A stretch of 64,000 nt of DNA from Plut-88900 sp963668115 (GCA_963668115.1 OY764147.1:1798001-1862000), one strand, 5' to 3'. Numbered from the stretch's first letter, positions 36,301-44,625 are shown. Numbers and translations: made by a program. Notes: generated by a model from the sequence alone, not told the origin.

Positions 36301-36319
36301 GGGATCACCTTCACCCTAG

Positions 36320-36342
36320 CCCTCTCCCCTCAAGGGAGAGGG
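36320..36342. repeat. Second copy of the CCCTCTCCC palindromic repeat
   Basis: Same palindrome and flank as at 30318-30340. It begins 20 bp after the stop of the 1907-aa gene and precedes its terminator. Confidence 0.75.
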
Positions 36343-36362
36343 GATAAGATTGGACAGGGGAG

Positions 36363-36402
36363 CCGCCCTCCGGGCCTCGGGGTTCGGGGGGCGGTTTCTA
36401 TT
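36363..36402 (+). terminator. Intrinsic terminator of the 1907-aa surface protein gene
   Basis: CCGCCCTCCG (36363-36372) pairs with CGGGGGGCGG (36385-36394), with one G-U pair. The hairpin is followed by TTTCTATTT. Confidence 0.75.
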
Positions 36403-36502
36403 TGGGGGAATTGGTTGTCGGGGACATAGATTTACAAGACGTAGGAAGATGGTGTAATATGGGGGGAGTCGGGTTCGTACAGCGGGAAATGGAAAGGGGA
36501 GA

Positions 36503-36958
36503 ATGGCGGGAGAAGTCGGGGCAAGGGGGCCGGACCTGGGAAGCTACGTCAGCAACCTTGCCAACGCGGTGTACAAGGGAATAACGAGGGTGATGGCGCC
36601 GCACGATCTGTCGCCGGTGGACGTGCAGCTGATGATGATATGTCGGGACCAGGGTGAGGCGACGGCGTCGCAGCTGGCGCAGTTGCTGCCGGTGGACGCG
36701 TCTCGGGTGAGCCGGCTGGTGACGGACCTGGTTGAGAAGGGGTTGCTGCGGAGGCGTCGGTTGAGAAGGGACAGGCGGGTGGTGATGCTGAAGCTGACGC
36801 CGTCGGGGCAGAAGGTGATTGGGGAGGCGACGGAAGAGTTGGATGCATACTACGCCAAGCTGACGGAGGGGTTGTCGGAGAGGCAGTTCCGGGCGTTTGC
36901 GACGGCGGCGCAGAGGATAGCGGCGAACTTCGAGGGGATGGAGGGGAGTCGGGGCTAG
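36503..36958 (+). CDS. MarR-family transcriptional regulator
   Basis: 151 aa winged-helix dimeric regulator. LSPVDVQLMMICRDQGEATASQLAQLL leads into the recognition helix DASRVSRLVTDLVEKGLL. The wing RRRRLRRDRRVVMLKLTPSGQKV and a C-terminal dimerisation helix follow. GGGGAGA precedes the ATG. Its stop overlaps the stop of the convergent methyltransferase by four bases. MarR proteins usually control adjacent genes in response to small phenolic or lipophilic ligands; no operator was identified. Confidence 0.9.
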   Translation: MAGEVGARGPDLGSYVSNLANAVYKGITRVMAPHDLSPVDVQLMMICRDQGEATASQLAQLLPVDASRVSRLVTDLVEKGLLRRRRLRRDRRVVMLKLTPSGQKVIGEATEELDAYYAKLTEGLSERQFRAFATAAQRIAANFEGMEGSRG

Positions 36959-37776
36959 GGTTTGCTGGCGAGGGCCTCGCCGTAGGCGATGCCGCAGAGT
37001 GCGCCGGGGTGGACGCTCCATTTTTCGTAGGCGTCGGCGATGGCGTCGCAGAGTTCTCGGGTGGAGGCGCCGTACTTGATGGCGGCTTCGGTGATCTCGG
37101 GTGAGAGGAACCACTTGTTGGCGAACTGGTAGATCCAGGCTACGTCGTCGGGTGTGCTGTAGAAGTCGAAGCCACCCTCCATGCGTATGCCTTCGAACCC
37201 GGCCTTGACCAGGTGCTCCTTCATGTCCTTGCCCATCTGGGGATGGCCGTCGTCAGCGGATATGAGGTCCTCGAACATGTCCCAGGCGTTCCTGAGCACC
37301 CCGAAGTTGGGGTGATTGAAGCTGGACCCGGCGATCATCTCCCGGCAGGCAATGACGCCGCCGGGTTTCAGGACCCGCTTCACCTCGGTGAGGACGGCTT
37401 TGGTGTCGGGGACGTGCATGAGGACGTTGTGGCAGTGGGCGGCGTCGAAGAAGTTGTCCTCGAAGGGGAGGTCGGTCACGTCGCCGACGTGGTAGACGGC
37501 GTTGTCCTGTCGCTGGGACCGGGCGACGGCCCTGGCCATTTCTATGGTCTGCTCGTCCATGTCGATGCCGTGCATCTCGCCGGGGTGAACGGCCCTGGCG
37601 AGGCCGACGGAAATGGTGCCCGGGCCGCAACCGAAGTCCAGGACGCGGAGTCCGGGTCTCAGGTAGGGGAGCAGGTGCCTGGCGTTACGCTCTGCGGTGT
37701 AGCGCTCCAGGGCGTCCAGCATCTCTTCGCTGAAGCCCATGGTGTAGTCGGGTGTTGAGGAGTGGGGGTGAGTCAT
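36955..37776 (-). CDS. Class I SAM-dependent methyltransferase
   Basis: 273 aa. Motif I is VLDFGCGPGTISVGLA (about residues 45-60), motif II the acidic GIDMDEQTIEMA, then GDVTDLPFEDNFFDAAHCHNVLMHV and VLKPGGVIACREM. This is the UbiE/type-11 methyltransferase pattern. A TGGTATCAT element (37796-37804) is a candidate extended -10 promoter ending 19 bases before the ATG. The substrate is unknown. A second type-11 methyltransferase lies at 57.1 kb but is not a close copy. Confidence 0.88.
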   Translation of the reverse strand: MTHPHSSTPDYTMGFSEEMLDALERYTAERNARHLLPYLRPGLRVLDFGCGPGTISVGLARAVHPGEMHGIDMDEQTIEMARAVARSQRQDNAVYHVGDVTDLPFEDNFFDAAHCHNVLMHVPDTKAVLTEVKRVLKPGGVIACREMIAGSSFNHPNFGVLRNAWDMFEDLISADDGHPQMGKDMKEHLVKAGFEGIRMEGGFDFYSTPDDVAWIYQFANKWFLSPEITEAAIKYGASTRELCDAIADAYEKWSVHPGALCGIAYGEALASKP

Positions 37777-37827
37777 GGGTAATGAGTCGGGGGAGATGAT
37801 ACCACATATTTAGTTGGGGGGTAGGGT

Positions 37828-38211
37828 TCAGGGGTGTGCGAGGGTTTGGGCGTCCCGGATGAAGCCGGCGGTCTGGTGGATGAGGCGTTCGGTGACGACG
37901 GGCTGGCAGTAGTCGTGGTAGAAGCATTCGCCGTGGAGGACGTCCTGCCGGTAGGAGTAAAGACGGGCAAGGCTTTCAATGGAGGGGTCTTCGACGGAGA
38001 GGGCGCGAAGCCTGCGGCCCGCGGCGGTGGAGGTCCCGGGCGGCTGGCCGGTGCGGGCGAGGACGAGGGCCTCGGTGGCGCGGACGGTGGCGCACCAGGC
38101 CTTTTCGGCGGCGTCACGGATGTCTCCGGCGGCGAGGCGCTCAAGGGAGGCGTTTTGCATGCGGAGGGCGTCGGTGAAGATGGGCGCGGGGTCGGCGGAG
38201 GTGGTGGTCAT
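37828..38211 (-). CDS. HEPN-like small helical protein
   Basis: 127 aa, all predicted helix. ARLYSYRQDVLHGECFYHDYC contains R-x4-H (RQDVLH), the HEPN signature. Earlier helices (LERLAAGDIRDAAEKAWCATVRATEALVLAR) fit the HEPN four-helix bundle. HEPN proteins are often RNases or toxins paired with an MNT nucleotidyltransferase, but no partner gene is adjacent. The TGCTATCAT box ends only six bases before the ATG, with no Shine-Dalgarno sequence, so the mRNA may be leaderless. Family call is moderately sure; toxin activity is not. Confidence 0.6.
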   Translation of the reverse strand: MTTTSADPAPIFTDALRMQNASLERLAAGDIRDAAEKAWCATVRATEALVLARTGQPPGTSTAAGRRLRALSVEDPSIESLARLYSYRQDVLHGECFYHDYCQPVVTERLIHQTAGFIRDAQTLAHP

Positions 38212-38231
38212 GGGTCAATGATAGCACGGGG

Positions 38232-38334
38232 TGATTGAATGTTGATTGAGGTTGATTGAAGAGTGATTGAACTTGATTGAACGTTGATTGATCTTGATTG
38301 AACGTTGATTGAATTCGTAGCTGTTTTGATTGAA
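38232..38334. repeat. TTGATTGAA(C/G) short tandem repeat array, copy B
   Basis: Around eight TTGATTGA units, with one or two variant units, end in GATTGAATTCGTAGCTG followed by TTTTGATTGAA. Copy A at 30045-30130 ends the same way. Both are followed by a GTATATAAGAGGTA-like segment before the next gene block, so the whole intergenic cassette appears duplicated. Confidence 0.8.
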
Positions 38335-38449
38335 CGACGCCTAGAGTCGCGAAAAGCTGGGAACCCGGCCCGGCCACCCCGGATTCCTCACGTTCGCGGG
38401 GAGTCGGGATGAGATGGGTGTACATATAAGAGGTAAGCATTTGGTGGGG

Positions 38450-38626
38450 TTAGTCGATGAGGCGTTGGATGAAGATGGCGACGGTGACGGCCAGGGCGAC
38501 GGAACTGAGCATCATGCCGACCATCCACTTTAGGAGGTCGGCTTTTAGGTTGGCGATGTCGGCTTTTGTGGCGAGGTGTTCGTGGGCGCCTTCAAGTCGG
38601 GAGAGGCGTTCTTCGTTGGTAGTCAT
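38450..38626 (-). CDS. Small coiled-coil membrane protein, third paralog
   Basis: 58 aa. It starts MTTNEERLSRLEGAHEHLATKADIANLKADLL, then TM helix LLKWMVGMMLSSVALAVTVAIFI and the end QRLID. Plan, start motif and upstream AAAGGACC match the pair at 29.5-30.0 kb, but the sequence has diverged and the middle LRAEMHR repeat is gone. TGCTATCAT at 38656-38664 is a likely promoter, its -10 ending 29 bases before the ATG. Function unknown. Confidence 0.6.
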   Translation of the reverse strand: MTTNEERLSRLEGAHEHLATKADIANLKADLLKWMVGMMLSSVALAVTVAIFIQRLID

Positions 38627-38699
38627 GGATGCGGTCCTTTGTCGGGTGTGGGGTAATGATAGCACAAGGGGGATATATGAGAGGAAGGGGCAAGGGCGT

Positions 38700-38808
38700 G
38701 GATTGCGGGGTGTCGGGTGGGTGTTTCGGAGGGATGGATTCACGCCAATGGCGCACGCCCAGGCGCATCTTCGACATCTTCGACCTGCCTCCGCAGGAAT
38801 GACGGTAG
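38700..38808. repeat. Dispersed repeat copy (GGAGGGATGGATTC ... GGAATGACGG)
   Basis: Contains TTTCGGAGGGATGGATTCACG, then GCCAATGGCGCACGCCCAGG and a direct GATCTTCGAC-type duplication, ending CTCCGCAGGAATGACGG. The same pieces recur at 29488-29530, 57960-58050, 58190-58245 and on both sides of the IS30 element. Confidence 0.7.
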
Positions 38809-38829
38809 TAAGGGCGGGGGTGTTTAGTT

Positions 38830-39284
38830 GTGGGGTTTGGGTTTGCATTCTGTTTGTTTGGTTTTGGGCAGGCGACGGAAGGTCCGGGACTCAGTTTTCA
38901 GGGGGCGGGAGGCCAGCCTGGTTCAGCCCCGTGTTCCTGTGTCACATGGCAGACAAGCGAGGGGGTTCCTCGCCAGAGGGCGTCTCTGCCACCAGTTTTC
39001 AGTTTTCTTCCCGACCCACTCGGAGGGGTGGGTGGGTGTTTTCTCGCCGCCGTCGCTGGGTTAATGGGAATCTCCGAAGGGAACGACGGGGGAGATGTTC
39101 CAAGGGCCGTAAAGCCCGAGTTTTTTCGGCAAGGCTCCTATTTGAGGAGCGCGCCGCTTAATGTTGTGGACCTTCCATCGCCTGGATGGATGGGGAAGGG
39201 GCACGGGACCCGGGTGGGGTCGGGTGGGCTTCCCTAGGGTTTTTGGTTTCCTCCTTGTGTTACCGGATTAGTGTTCGCGAACGG
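38830..39284 (-). ncRNA. Candidate large structured non-coding RNA, copy 2
   Basis: On the minus strand a promoter (CCGACA at 39313-39318, 17 bp, TATCAT at 39290-39295) is followed by a leader shared with copy 1: AACACAAGGAGGAA, then CCAAAAACC, GGGAAGCCCACCCGACCCC and GGTCCCGTGCCCCTTCCC. A 15-bp helix closes the body: GGCGATGGAAGGTCC (39168-39182) pairs with GGACCTTCCGTCGCC (38871-38885). Inside are smaller hairpins, including GGCGAGG-AACC-CCCTCGC inside GGCAGA/TCTGCC, flanked by direct CTGAAAACTG repeats. An A/C-rich tail shared with copy 1 follows. No convincing ORF. No known RNA class was recognised. Confidence 0.5.
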
Positions 39285-39289
39285 AGGGT

Positions 39290-39318
39290 ATGATAACGCC
39301 TTTGCTCAGGTGTGTCGG
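39290..39318 (-). promoter_or_regulatory. Promoter of structured RNA copy 2
   Basis: CCGACA and TATCAT with 17 bp spacing. The spacer and -10 match the promoter of copy 1 at 60807-60835 almost base for base, while an insertion just upstream has weakened the -35. Confidence 0.5.
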
Positions 39319-39514
39319 GTTCAAGCAAATGTACGGGTTGGGGGGGGATATACGCGGCGGGTTGGCCGGCGTGGGCCGCCCCCCGCCCCAGGGTACCCAC
39401 GAGGGGCACCCCTACGGGGGAGGAGACACCCCGCCGCGCCCTGCCCCAGATTCACGCCATAGGCGCATCTACGACCTCGCGGGGCATCCGAATGACATGG
39501 GGCGTGGGCGCTAG

Positions 39515-39616
39515 TTGGTGGCGGCGCTGATATCGGCGCTAATCGCTCTGCCCCTGTTCATAGTCTTCTTCCGCCGCCGGAGGAAGAAGCGGGCGAAGGG
39601 TGCGGCCACGGCGTAA
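39515..39616 (+). CDS. Possible 33-aa membrane peptide or gene remnant
   Basis: An open frame (TTG at 39515 or GTG at 39518) encodes a hydrophobic stretch LVAALISALIALPLFIVFF followed by a very basic tail RRRRKKRAKGA. No clear ribosome binding site. It could be a small TM protein or the C-terminal remnant of a lost membrane protein. Confidence 0.25.
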   Translation: MVAALISALIALPLFIVFFRRRRKKRAKGAATA

Positions 39617-39708
39617 GGAAGATTAGAAAGATTGAATAGGCAGTGGAGGGTCGGGGCCCGGGTCTCGGCCCTCCATTAGCGTTTGCATTATTCCCGCGCA
39701 GGACGATA

Positions 39709-40659
39709 ATGGGAGAGACCCCTACGCGACCAAGGAATCACTTGTCCCTCATAAGCAAGAAAATCCGCACCTCGGGCCCTTTCCCGGCGGCAGCGGCCAT
39801 AGCCATCGTAGCCTTCGCGGCGGCGTTAATCGGGTGCAGCTCCCCGCCGCTGACAGTCGATGAAGACGGGCCGCTGTACCAGGACGGTTTCTGGGCGTCG
39901 GCCAGCGAGGACGACGTAAAAGCGGAACTGAAGAAGAACCCGGACTTGTCGGCGACGGTCGGGGGCGAGCTAGGGCTGGCGCCGCTGCACATAGCAGTGT
40001 CCCACACGAAAGACCCGGCTATCATTTCGCTGCTGCTGGAGTCGGGTGCGGACATTCACATCAGGAGCGTACTGAACAACTCGACGCCGCTGCACATGGC
40101 CGTCTCCTTCAACGTCGAACCGTCGATTACCGAGTTCCTGCTGGACAACGGGGCCGACATCGAGGCTACCAACGTCAGACAGGCGACGCCGTTGCACGTG
40201 GCCACGGCGCTGAACCCCAACCCGGAAGTGGTGGAATTGCTGCTGAGTCGGGGGGCGGACACCTCGGCCTATGTCGGGGACGGGGCTCGGGCGCTGCACA
40301 CCGCGGCCTTCAACCGGGAGTCGGAGATGACCGTCCTGATGCTGGAGCACGGGGGAGACGTGGACGTGCGCAGCATGAGCGGCCGGACGGCCCTGCACAC
40401 GGCGGCGCTGCACAACCCCAACCCCGAGGTGCACAGGATCCTGCTGGAGCACGGGTCGGACGTTTCCGCCAGGGACAACGAAGGGTGGACGCCGCTTCAC
40501 TCGGCGGCGGCAACCAACCCGGCGCCCCTGGAGGTGATCGCCCTGCTGCTGGAGCACGGCGCCGACCCCACCGTCCTTAGCAACGAAGGGTTGACGGCAT
40601 GCCGGCTTGCGGTGGCCAGGGGCGCCGAGATGGGGTTGGAGGACCTGCTCTGCCGATAA
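39709..40659 (+). CDS. Ankyrin-repeat lipoprotein
   Basis: 316 aa from the ATG at 39709. A TM-like signal ends in the lipobox AALIGC (Cys43), so the protein should be lipidated and face outside. About six ankyrin repeats of 33-36 aa follow, with TPLHMAVSFN, TALHTAALHNPN and TPLHSAAATN motifs and LLLEHGADP-type turns, ending in a partial repeat. Ankyrin repeats bind proteins. The export signal is unusual, as most ankyrin proteins are cytoplasmic. It converges with the HtrA-like gene only seven bases downstream. Confidence 0.87.
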   Translation: MGETPTRPRNHLSLISKKIRTSGPFPAAAAIAIVAFAAALIGCSSPPLTVDEDGPLYQDGFWASASEDDVKAELKKNPDLSATVGGELGLAPLHIAVSHTKDPAIISLLLESGADIHIRSVLNNSTPLHMAVSFNVEPSITEFLLDNGADIEATNVRQATPLHVATALNPNPEVVELLLSRGADTSAYVGDGARALHTAAFNRESEMTVLMLEHGGDVDVRSMSGRTALHTAALHNPNPEVHRILLEHGSDVSARDNEGWTPLHSAAATNPAPLEVIALLLEHGADPTVLSNEGLTACRLAVARGAEMGLEDLLCR

Positions 40660-40666
40660 ACGAGGG

Positions 40667-41998
40667 CTAGGGGTCGGGGGTCTGCTGGTCTTCGGGGGTC
40701 GGGTCTGAGAGGTAAAACTCCATGTCGGTTACTTCCTTAAGGGCCGACACCGGCATGAAGTCGCACAAGCTGGTGTGGAAAACTAGGGCTATGCCCTGCC
40801 GGTCGGACACGACTATCAGGTCGGTGGCAAAAGAGACGCAGTTCTCCTTGGTTTCCTGCCAGCGGTAATTGATCCGGTGCTCCTCCTGCTGACTGCCGTT
40901 GCGTTCGACGGTGGATGTTTCGGAATAGATGTAGGTGAAAGTGTTCCAGGCGTCGGCGCGCTGCATCAGGGCGTCGCTCCACCAGGCTGAGAATTCAACC
41001 AGGGACTCGTTCTCGTTCATGGGGAAGTCCCTGACGTAGACGGCCCCTACGAAGTCGTCTTCGTCGTATCTTTCCAGCTGAAGCCAGCATCCGGAGCTTT
41101 CGCCGGCCTTCTTCCATTCGAAGGGGGCCCGCAACCAGTATTGACAGGCCTCGTTATGGTGGATTTCGAACTCGCCACTGGCTCGGGCCAGGGGGTCCTG
41201 GCCGGCCGCCAGGGTGCGCAGATTGTCCTTCACCTCCCCGATGGATACGGCGAAGGAAACGCTGGCGTGTTCCTGGAAGGTGGACGTAGTGACGCCGATG
41301 ACCTGTCCGGCGTTGTTCACCAGCGGGCCGCCGCTGCTGCCGGGGTTCAGGGCGGCGTCGGTCTGTATCAACTCGGCCGGGCCGCCGCTGCGGAGGGAAG
41401 AAACTATCCCCGTGGTAACGGTGTAGCCCTCTCCCAGGAGGTCGCTCAACGGGAAGCCCATAGCTATGACGGGGTCGCCGGGCCGGACCCGGGACTCGTC
41501 TCCCAGGGGCATGGCCTCTATGCCGCCCGGCGACGCGACCTTGACCACTGCCAGATCCGCGTCTTCGTCTTTGCCCAGCACAGTCCCGGGGTAGGACCAC
41601 CCGCTGGCGGAGCGGACGGTGACCAAGTCATGGTCATCCAGCAAGTGAGCGTTGGTGACGACGAGGCCGTCGTTGGAGATTGCGAAACCGGAACCTTTGG
41701 CATCCGGGGTGACTATCTGGACCAGCCCGTCCACGATGCCCGCTATGATGTCGGATGTCGATTGCTCGGGGGTGGGGGAGGGGGCGGGGACACGGGTGAG
41801 GACTGCCGATACGGTGGCGGCGATGTCCAGGATGTCCTGAGTGGCAGGGGATTGGGTGGTTGTTGCGACAGTAGTTGCGGCGGGGGTCGGCGACGCCACT
41901 CCTTCTTGCCCATTTTCACCGGTGCAAGCGGCGGCAAGAACCGCCCAAGCGATTAGGGCAACGAGACCCGCGAAAGCGAATCTGCGAACTGTAGGCAT
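40667..41998 (-). CDS. HtrA/DegP-like trypsin-fold serine protease lipoprotein
   Basis: 443 aa from the ATG at 41998; the frame upstream is intergenic. The signal ends AVLAAAC (lipobox Cys25), followed by a Thr/Ala/Pro-rich linker. The trypsin-fold triad is intact: His in VVTNAHLLDDHD (about 117), Asp in DEDADLAVVKV (about 147) and Ser in NPGSSGGPLVNN (about 221). The region after the protease is not a PDZ domain but a ~150-aa Trp/Cys-rich module (CQYWLRAPFEWKK, CWLQLERYDEDDFVG) that I do not recognise. Likely extracytoplasmic proteolysis or quality control. It is divergent from the 42.2 kb lipoprotein gene. Confidence 0.87.
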   Translation of the reverse strand: MPTVRRFAFAGLVALIAWAVLAAACTGENGQEGVASPTPAATTVATTTQSPATQDILDIAATVSAVLTRVPAPSPTPEQSTSDIIAGIVDGLVQIVTPDAKGSGFAISNDGLVVTNAHLLDDHDLVTVRSASGWSYPGTVLGKDEDADLAVVKVASPGGIEAMPLGDESRVRPGDPVIAMGFPLSDLLGEGYTVTTGIVSSLRSGGPAELIQTDAALNPGSSGGPLVNNAGQVIGVTTSTFQEHASVSFAVSIGEVKDNLRTLAAGQDPLARASGEFEIHHNEACQYWLRAPFEWKKAGESSGCWLQLERYDEDDFVGAVYVRDFPMNENESLVEFSAWWSDALMQRADAWNTFTYIYSETSTVERNGSQQEEHRINYRWQETKENCVSFATDLIVVSDRQGIALVFHTSLCDFMPVSALKEVTDMEFYLSDPTPEDQQTPDP

Positions 41999-42243
41999 AG
42001 TGTAGAAGGCATGTGGGAATGTTAGCAAGGTAAAGGGTTTGCGAACGCTAATAGCGTAGCGGAAATCAGGTCGGGGCACAATTGGGGGAGGCAGGGACAA
42101 TTGGGTCGGGTGGCGGGTAGACGCTGCGACAGCGCCGATTGTATAGTACGCCACTGCATGCCCGAGTGCGAAGCAAGCCATATTTGATACATCATGTCGG
42201 GATTCGGGCGGTTGCGTAACATTCCGAAGGGAAAGCATTGAGA

Positions 42244-44442
42244 ATGCGTATTCTTATCACGGCAATACTGGTCTTAGCCCTTGCCCTGACGGCAGTGGCC
42301 TGCACGGGGGATGAGGGGCCTGCGGGGCCGGAGGGTGAGCGGGGGGGTGTCGGGCCTCAGGGGCCTGTTGGGCCGATGGGAGAGTCGGGTCCCGCGGGCG
42401 AGCGAGGACCTGCCGGGCCGACGGGTGAGTCGGGGCCCGAGGGTGAGCGGGGACCTGCCGGGCCGACGGGTGAGCAGGGACCTGAAGGCGAACCCGCACC
42501 GGCAGTCGAGCCTGAGAGGCACAACGTAGTCGAGTACACGGTAGCGTTGGTAAACAAAGCAATCGAGAAATACAAGGCCGAGGGGCTGGAGGACACGGTC
42601 GCCTACTACAACACCCCGGAGAGCATAGACGGGCAGTGGTACGTGTTCATCCTGGACGAGAATGACGTGTGGCTGTCCCACGCTCCCGACCCGAGCCTGG
42701 TAGACCAACCCGCTTCTGCGGCTGTCGGGCCGAACAACTACCCTGTAGGCGAGGCAGTGGCCGCAGCCGCGGACGAGGACGGCGAGTGGTTCAGCTACAC
42801 GTTTACCAACCCGGCAACGGGAGGCGTCGAGGCGAAGCATTCGTGGATGGTCGAATATGACGGGTTGACCTTCGGGTCCGGGTGGTACGAGCCGGGGCCG
42901 AGCAAGTCGGACCAGGCGGGTTACACGCAGGTCTTCGTCGAGCAGGCGATTGGACTTTACGACGCAGTGGGGCTGGAGGACACCCTGGCCTACTACAACA
43001 CGCCTGAGAGCATCGACGGGGAGTGGTACGTGTTCATCTTCGATCCCGATGACACGATGATTGCACACGCAGCCACCCCCGACTTCGTCGGCCGGCACGT
43101 ATCCTACGCCGTCGGACCCAATAATTACCCCGCAGGCGAGGCAGTGGCCGCAGCTGCGGACGAGGACGGCGAGTGGTTCAGCTACACGTTTTCCAACCCG
43201 GCCACCGGGAGCGTAGAGGCGAAGCATTCGTGGATGGTCGAATATGACGGGTTGACCTTCGGGTCGGGGTGGTACGAGCCCGGGTCGCCGAAGTCGGACC
43301 AGGCGGCCTATACCCAGGCTTTCGTGCAGCGGGCGATAAACCTCTACGACGCAGTGGGCCTGGAAGACACCCTGGCCTACTACAACACGCCTGAGAGCAT
43401 CGACGGTCAGTGGTACGTATTCATAGTCGATGATGAGGAAGACGTGATGCTCGCGCTTGCAGCCAATCAATCCCTGCTGGGGCAGCGGGCGTCGGGGGTT
43501 ACGGGGCCGAACAACTATCCGATGGGCGCAATGGGGATGGCGGTGGCGGACGAGGACGGGACGTGGTTCAGCTACGCGTTCCCCAACCCGGCTACCGGGA
43601 GCGTAGATGAGAAGCATTCGTGGATAGTGGAGTACGACGGGTTGCTGTTCGGGTCGGGGTGGTACGAGCCCGGGCCGCCGAAGTCGGACCAGGCGGCCTA
43701 CACCCAGGCCTTCGTGCAGTCGGCGATAAACCTGTACGACGCGGTGGGCTTCGAGGACACGGTGGCCTACTACAACACGCCCGAGAGCATAGACGGGCAG
43801 TGGTACATGTTCATCGGCGACGAGAATGACGTCATGGCGGCCCACGCGTCCAACTCGGACCTGGTGGGCCAGAGTTATTCGGAGATTACGGCGCCGAACA
43901 ACTACCCGTCGGGTGCGGGGGTGGCGGGGGTGGCCGACGAGGACGGATCCTGGTTCAGCTACCCGTTTGCCGATCCCTCCACGGGGGCCGTGTCGTTCAA
44001 GCATTCATGGATGGTGAGGCACGATGGACGGATCTTCGGGTCGGGGTGGTATGAGGACGGGCCCAGCAAGTCCGACAACCCGGCGTACACCCAGGCCTTC
44101 GTACAGAGGGCTATAGACCTGTACGAGGCGATTGGTCGGGACGCCACGGTGGAATACTACAAGACGCAGGAGAGCAGGGACGGGCAGTGGTACGTGTTCA
44201 TAGTCGGCGCAGAGGACGGGATCACGATATCCCACCCCAACCCGATATTCCTGGGTCGGGACCCGAGCCTCCGCATAGATGCCAGGGGCTACTTCTATGG
44301 GGACGACCTGCTGAGCGCCACGGAATCCGGGCGCTGGGTGGACTACGTGTTGGAGAATCTTGAGACCAGCGAGGTCCAGCAGAAGCACACGTGGGCGGTG
44401 CGGCACGACGGGCTGATATTCGCGTCCGGGTGGTACGAGTAG
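42244..44442 (+). CDS. Lipoprotein with collagen-like stalk and five Cache-like repeats
   Basis: 732 aa. The signal peptide ends LTAVAC (Cys20), then a Gly-X-Y collagen-like stretch (about residues 22-75, GPAGPTGESGPEGERG). Five tandem repeats of about 125 aa follow, each with YTQAFVQRAINLYDAVG, AYYNTPESIDGQWYVFI, a GPNNYP loop, DEDGEWFSYTF, KHSWMVEYDGL and FGSGWYEPG. This is the single-Cache (sCache_2-like) pattern of extracellular small-molecule sensors. Here the domains have no transducer region. A TTG six bases upstream is an alternative start. The repeats bind ligands or are structural; five in one secreted chain is unusual. Confidence 0.85.
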   Translation: MRILITAILVLALALTAVACTGDEGPAGPEGERGGVGPQGPVGPMGESGPAGERGPAGPTGESGPEGERGPAGPTGEQGPEGEPAPAVEPERHNVVEYTVALVNKAIEKYKAEGLEDTVAYYNTPESIDGQWYVFILDENDVWLSHAPDPSLVDQPASAAVGPNNYPVGEAVAAAADEDGEWFSYTFTNPATGGVEAKHSWMVEYDGLTFGSGWYEPGPSKSDQAGYTQVFVEQAIGLYDAVGLEDTLAYYNTPESIDGEWYVFIFDPDDTMIAHAATPDFVGRHVSYAVGPNNYPAGEAVAAAADEDGEWFSYTFSNPATGSVEAKHSWMVEYDGLTFGSGWYEPGSPKSDQAAYTQAFVQRAINLYDAVGLEDTLAYYNTPESIDGQWYVFIVDDEEDVMLALAANQSLLGQRASGVTGPNNYPMGAMGMAVADEDGTWFSYAFPNPATGSVDEKHSWIVEYDGLLFGSGWYEPGPPKSDQAAYTQAFVQSAINLYDAVGFEDTVAYYNTPESIDGQWYMFIGDENDVMAAHASNSDLVGQSYSEITAPNNYPSGAGVAGVADEDGSWFSYPFADPSTGAVSFKHSWMVRHDGRIFGSGWYEDGPSKSDNPAYTQAFVQRAIDLYEAIGRDATVEYYKTQESRDGQWYVFIVGAEDGITISHPNPIFLGRDPSLRIDARGYFYGDDLLSATESGRWVDYVLENLETSEVQQKHTWAVRHDGLIFASGWYE

Positions 44443-44625
44443 TGCAGGGGTTGAGCGGACGGAGGTCTGTTGGCAAGCGCTGTAAGCGAAAACGTACGTT
44501 ACGAACCGGATGAGAAGCCTCTCCATCCAATACGCTCGGCGCGGGGGTTTGATCGTTTAGGGGACGAGGAGGGAACTCTTACTCCCTTGGTCTCCCTTAG
44601 GGCCATTGAGGGAGAGAGAAGAACA

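Noticed and set aside
37828..38211. HEPN-MNT toxin-antitoxin pair
   Set aside because: The RxxxxH motif is present, but no nucleotidyltransferase gene is adjacent on either side.
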